Positions 33,350 to 33,529 of a stretch of 33,529 nucleotides of DNA are shown piece after piece (positions within the stretch are counted from its first letter, which is position 1; each line of letters starts with the position of its first letter). Below the pieces are notes generated by a model. It made no database searches and was not told the DNA's origin. It saw only the letters and a program-made list of their open reading frames with translations. Source of the DNA: Treponema sp. (lineage in GTDB: Bacteria > Spirochaetota > Spirochaetia > Treponematales > Treponemataceae). Made by a program: the position numbers and the translations under genes. The stretch is from NCBI GenBank assembly GCA_017961705.1, contig JAGCWT010000106.1, positions 1 through 33,529 of the forward strand, written 5' to 3'.

Positions 33350-33465
33350 TTAGTTGGGAAAAAAGCACAAGCAACCTACGCCCGATTGTAGGGGCGGCGT
33401 AGCCGTTGCGAAGCAATGGAGGCGAAAGCCGAAACCCCGGAAAGCCCGAAATAATGGAAATCCCG
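33350..33465 (+). repeat. GC-rich structured intergenic repeat, copy 4
   Basis: The longest-matching relative of copy 1. It shares AAGCAACCTACGCC, TTGC-GAA-GCAATGGAG and AACCCCGGAA. GGCG-AAA-GCC and the GGCTACGCC/GGCGTAGCC arms predict a folded RNA or DNA structure. It lies upstream of the lipoprotein promoter, close to the window end. Confidence 0.6.
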
Positions 33466-33529
33466 AAGGGACAGTAAAAATATAAAGGCTGCTCCAGAAG
33501 AAAAGAATAAATTCAATCACTTGCAACGC

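Noticed and set aside
33354..33529. Minus-strand open frame through the intergenic repeat to the window end
   Set aside because: It is created by the GC-rich repeat, gives compositionally odd sequence (LHCFATATPPLQSG) and has no start signal in the window.

Overview
The window reads as a chromosomal segment of an anaerobic, fermentative spirochaete, most likely a host-associated Treponema (gut, rumen or oral). The support is indirect: an NfnAB transhydrogenase, a pyruvate phosphate dikinase, many lipoproteins with loose spirochaete-type lipoboxes, beta-barrel outer-membrane candidates, and Rhs C-terminal modules ending in the YIDPDGR motif. No rRNA, tRNA or CRISPR array was seen. No gene-free stretch exceeds about 290 bases.

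Layout. 1-5817 (minus strand): nfnA-nfnB, a 7TM sensor with a degenerate GGDEF domain, and tex. A CPBP membrane protease (5912-6757, plus) diverges from tex. 6873-10426 (minus) is an AT-rich accessory island of polymorphic-toxin debris. It holds an orphan Rhs tip with a restriction-endonuclease-like toxin domain, two further toxin-tail fragments, and their predicted immunity genes, including two lipoproteins, one with ankyrin repeats. 10585-16623 (plus) encodes a giant bacterial alpha-2-macroglobulin with an intact CMEQ thioester. 16814-22206 (minus) carries a HisK-type PHP phosphatase, a PPDK with an unusual lysine/alanine-rich tail, and mgtE preceded by a 28-codon leader ORF. 22468-26412 (plus) is a tight three-gene operon: hotdog thioesterase, secreted lipase fused to a probable outer-membrane barrel, and an orphan ATP-grasp ligase. 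26415-30092 (minus) holds a barrel-like protein, a lipoprotein, two small membrane proteins and a tandem pair of secreted paralogues, one with an NTF2-fold immunity domain. 30117-33241 (minus) is a UDG-like gene behind a long Ala/Lys/Glu-rich lipoprotein gene interrupted by one in-frame stop.

Regulation visible in the sequence: several promoters with 17-base spacing can be read. Three neighbouring genes (the 7TM-GGDEF gene, tex, CPBP protease) have a -10 box only 7-9 bases before the start codon and no convincing ribosome-binding site, so they may be leaderless. A terminator-like hairpin after tex encloses the promoter of the next gene. A dispersed GC-rich structured repeat occurs in four intergenic spaces (near 16640, 20740, 27440 and 33400).

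No single stretch proves a new system. The strongest leads are the PPDK basic tail, the lipase-barrel fusion with its operon partners, the Rhs cassette debris, the internally deleted immunity paralogue, the nonsense-interrupted repeat lipoprotein and the mgtE leader ORF.
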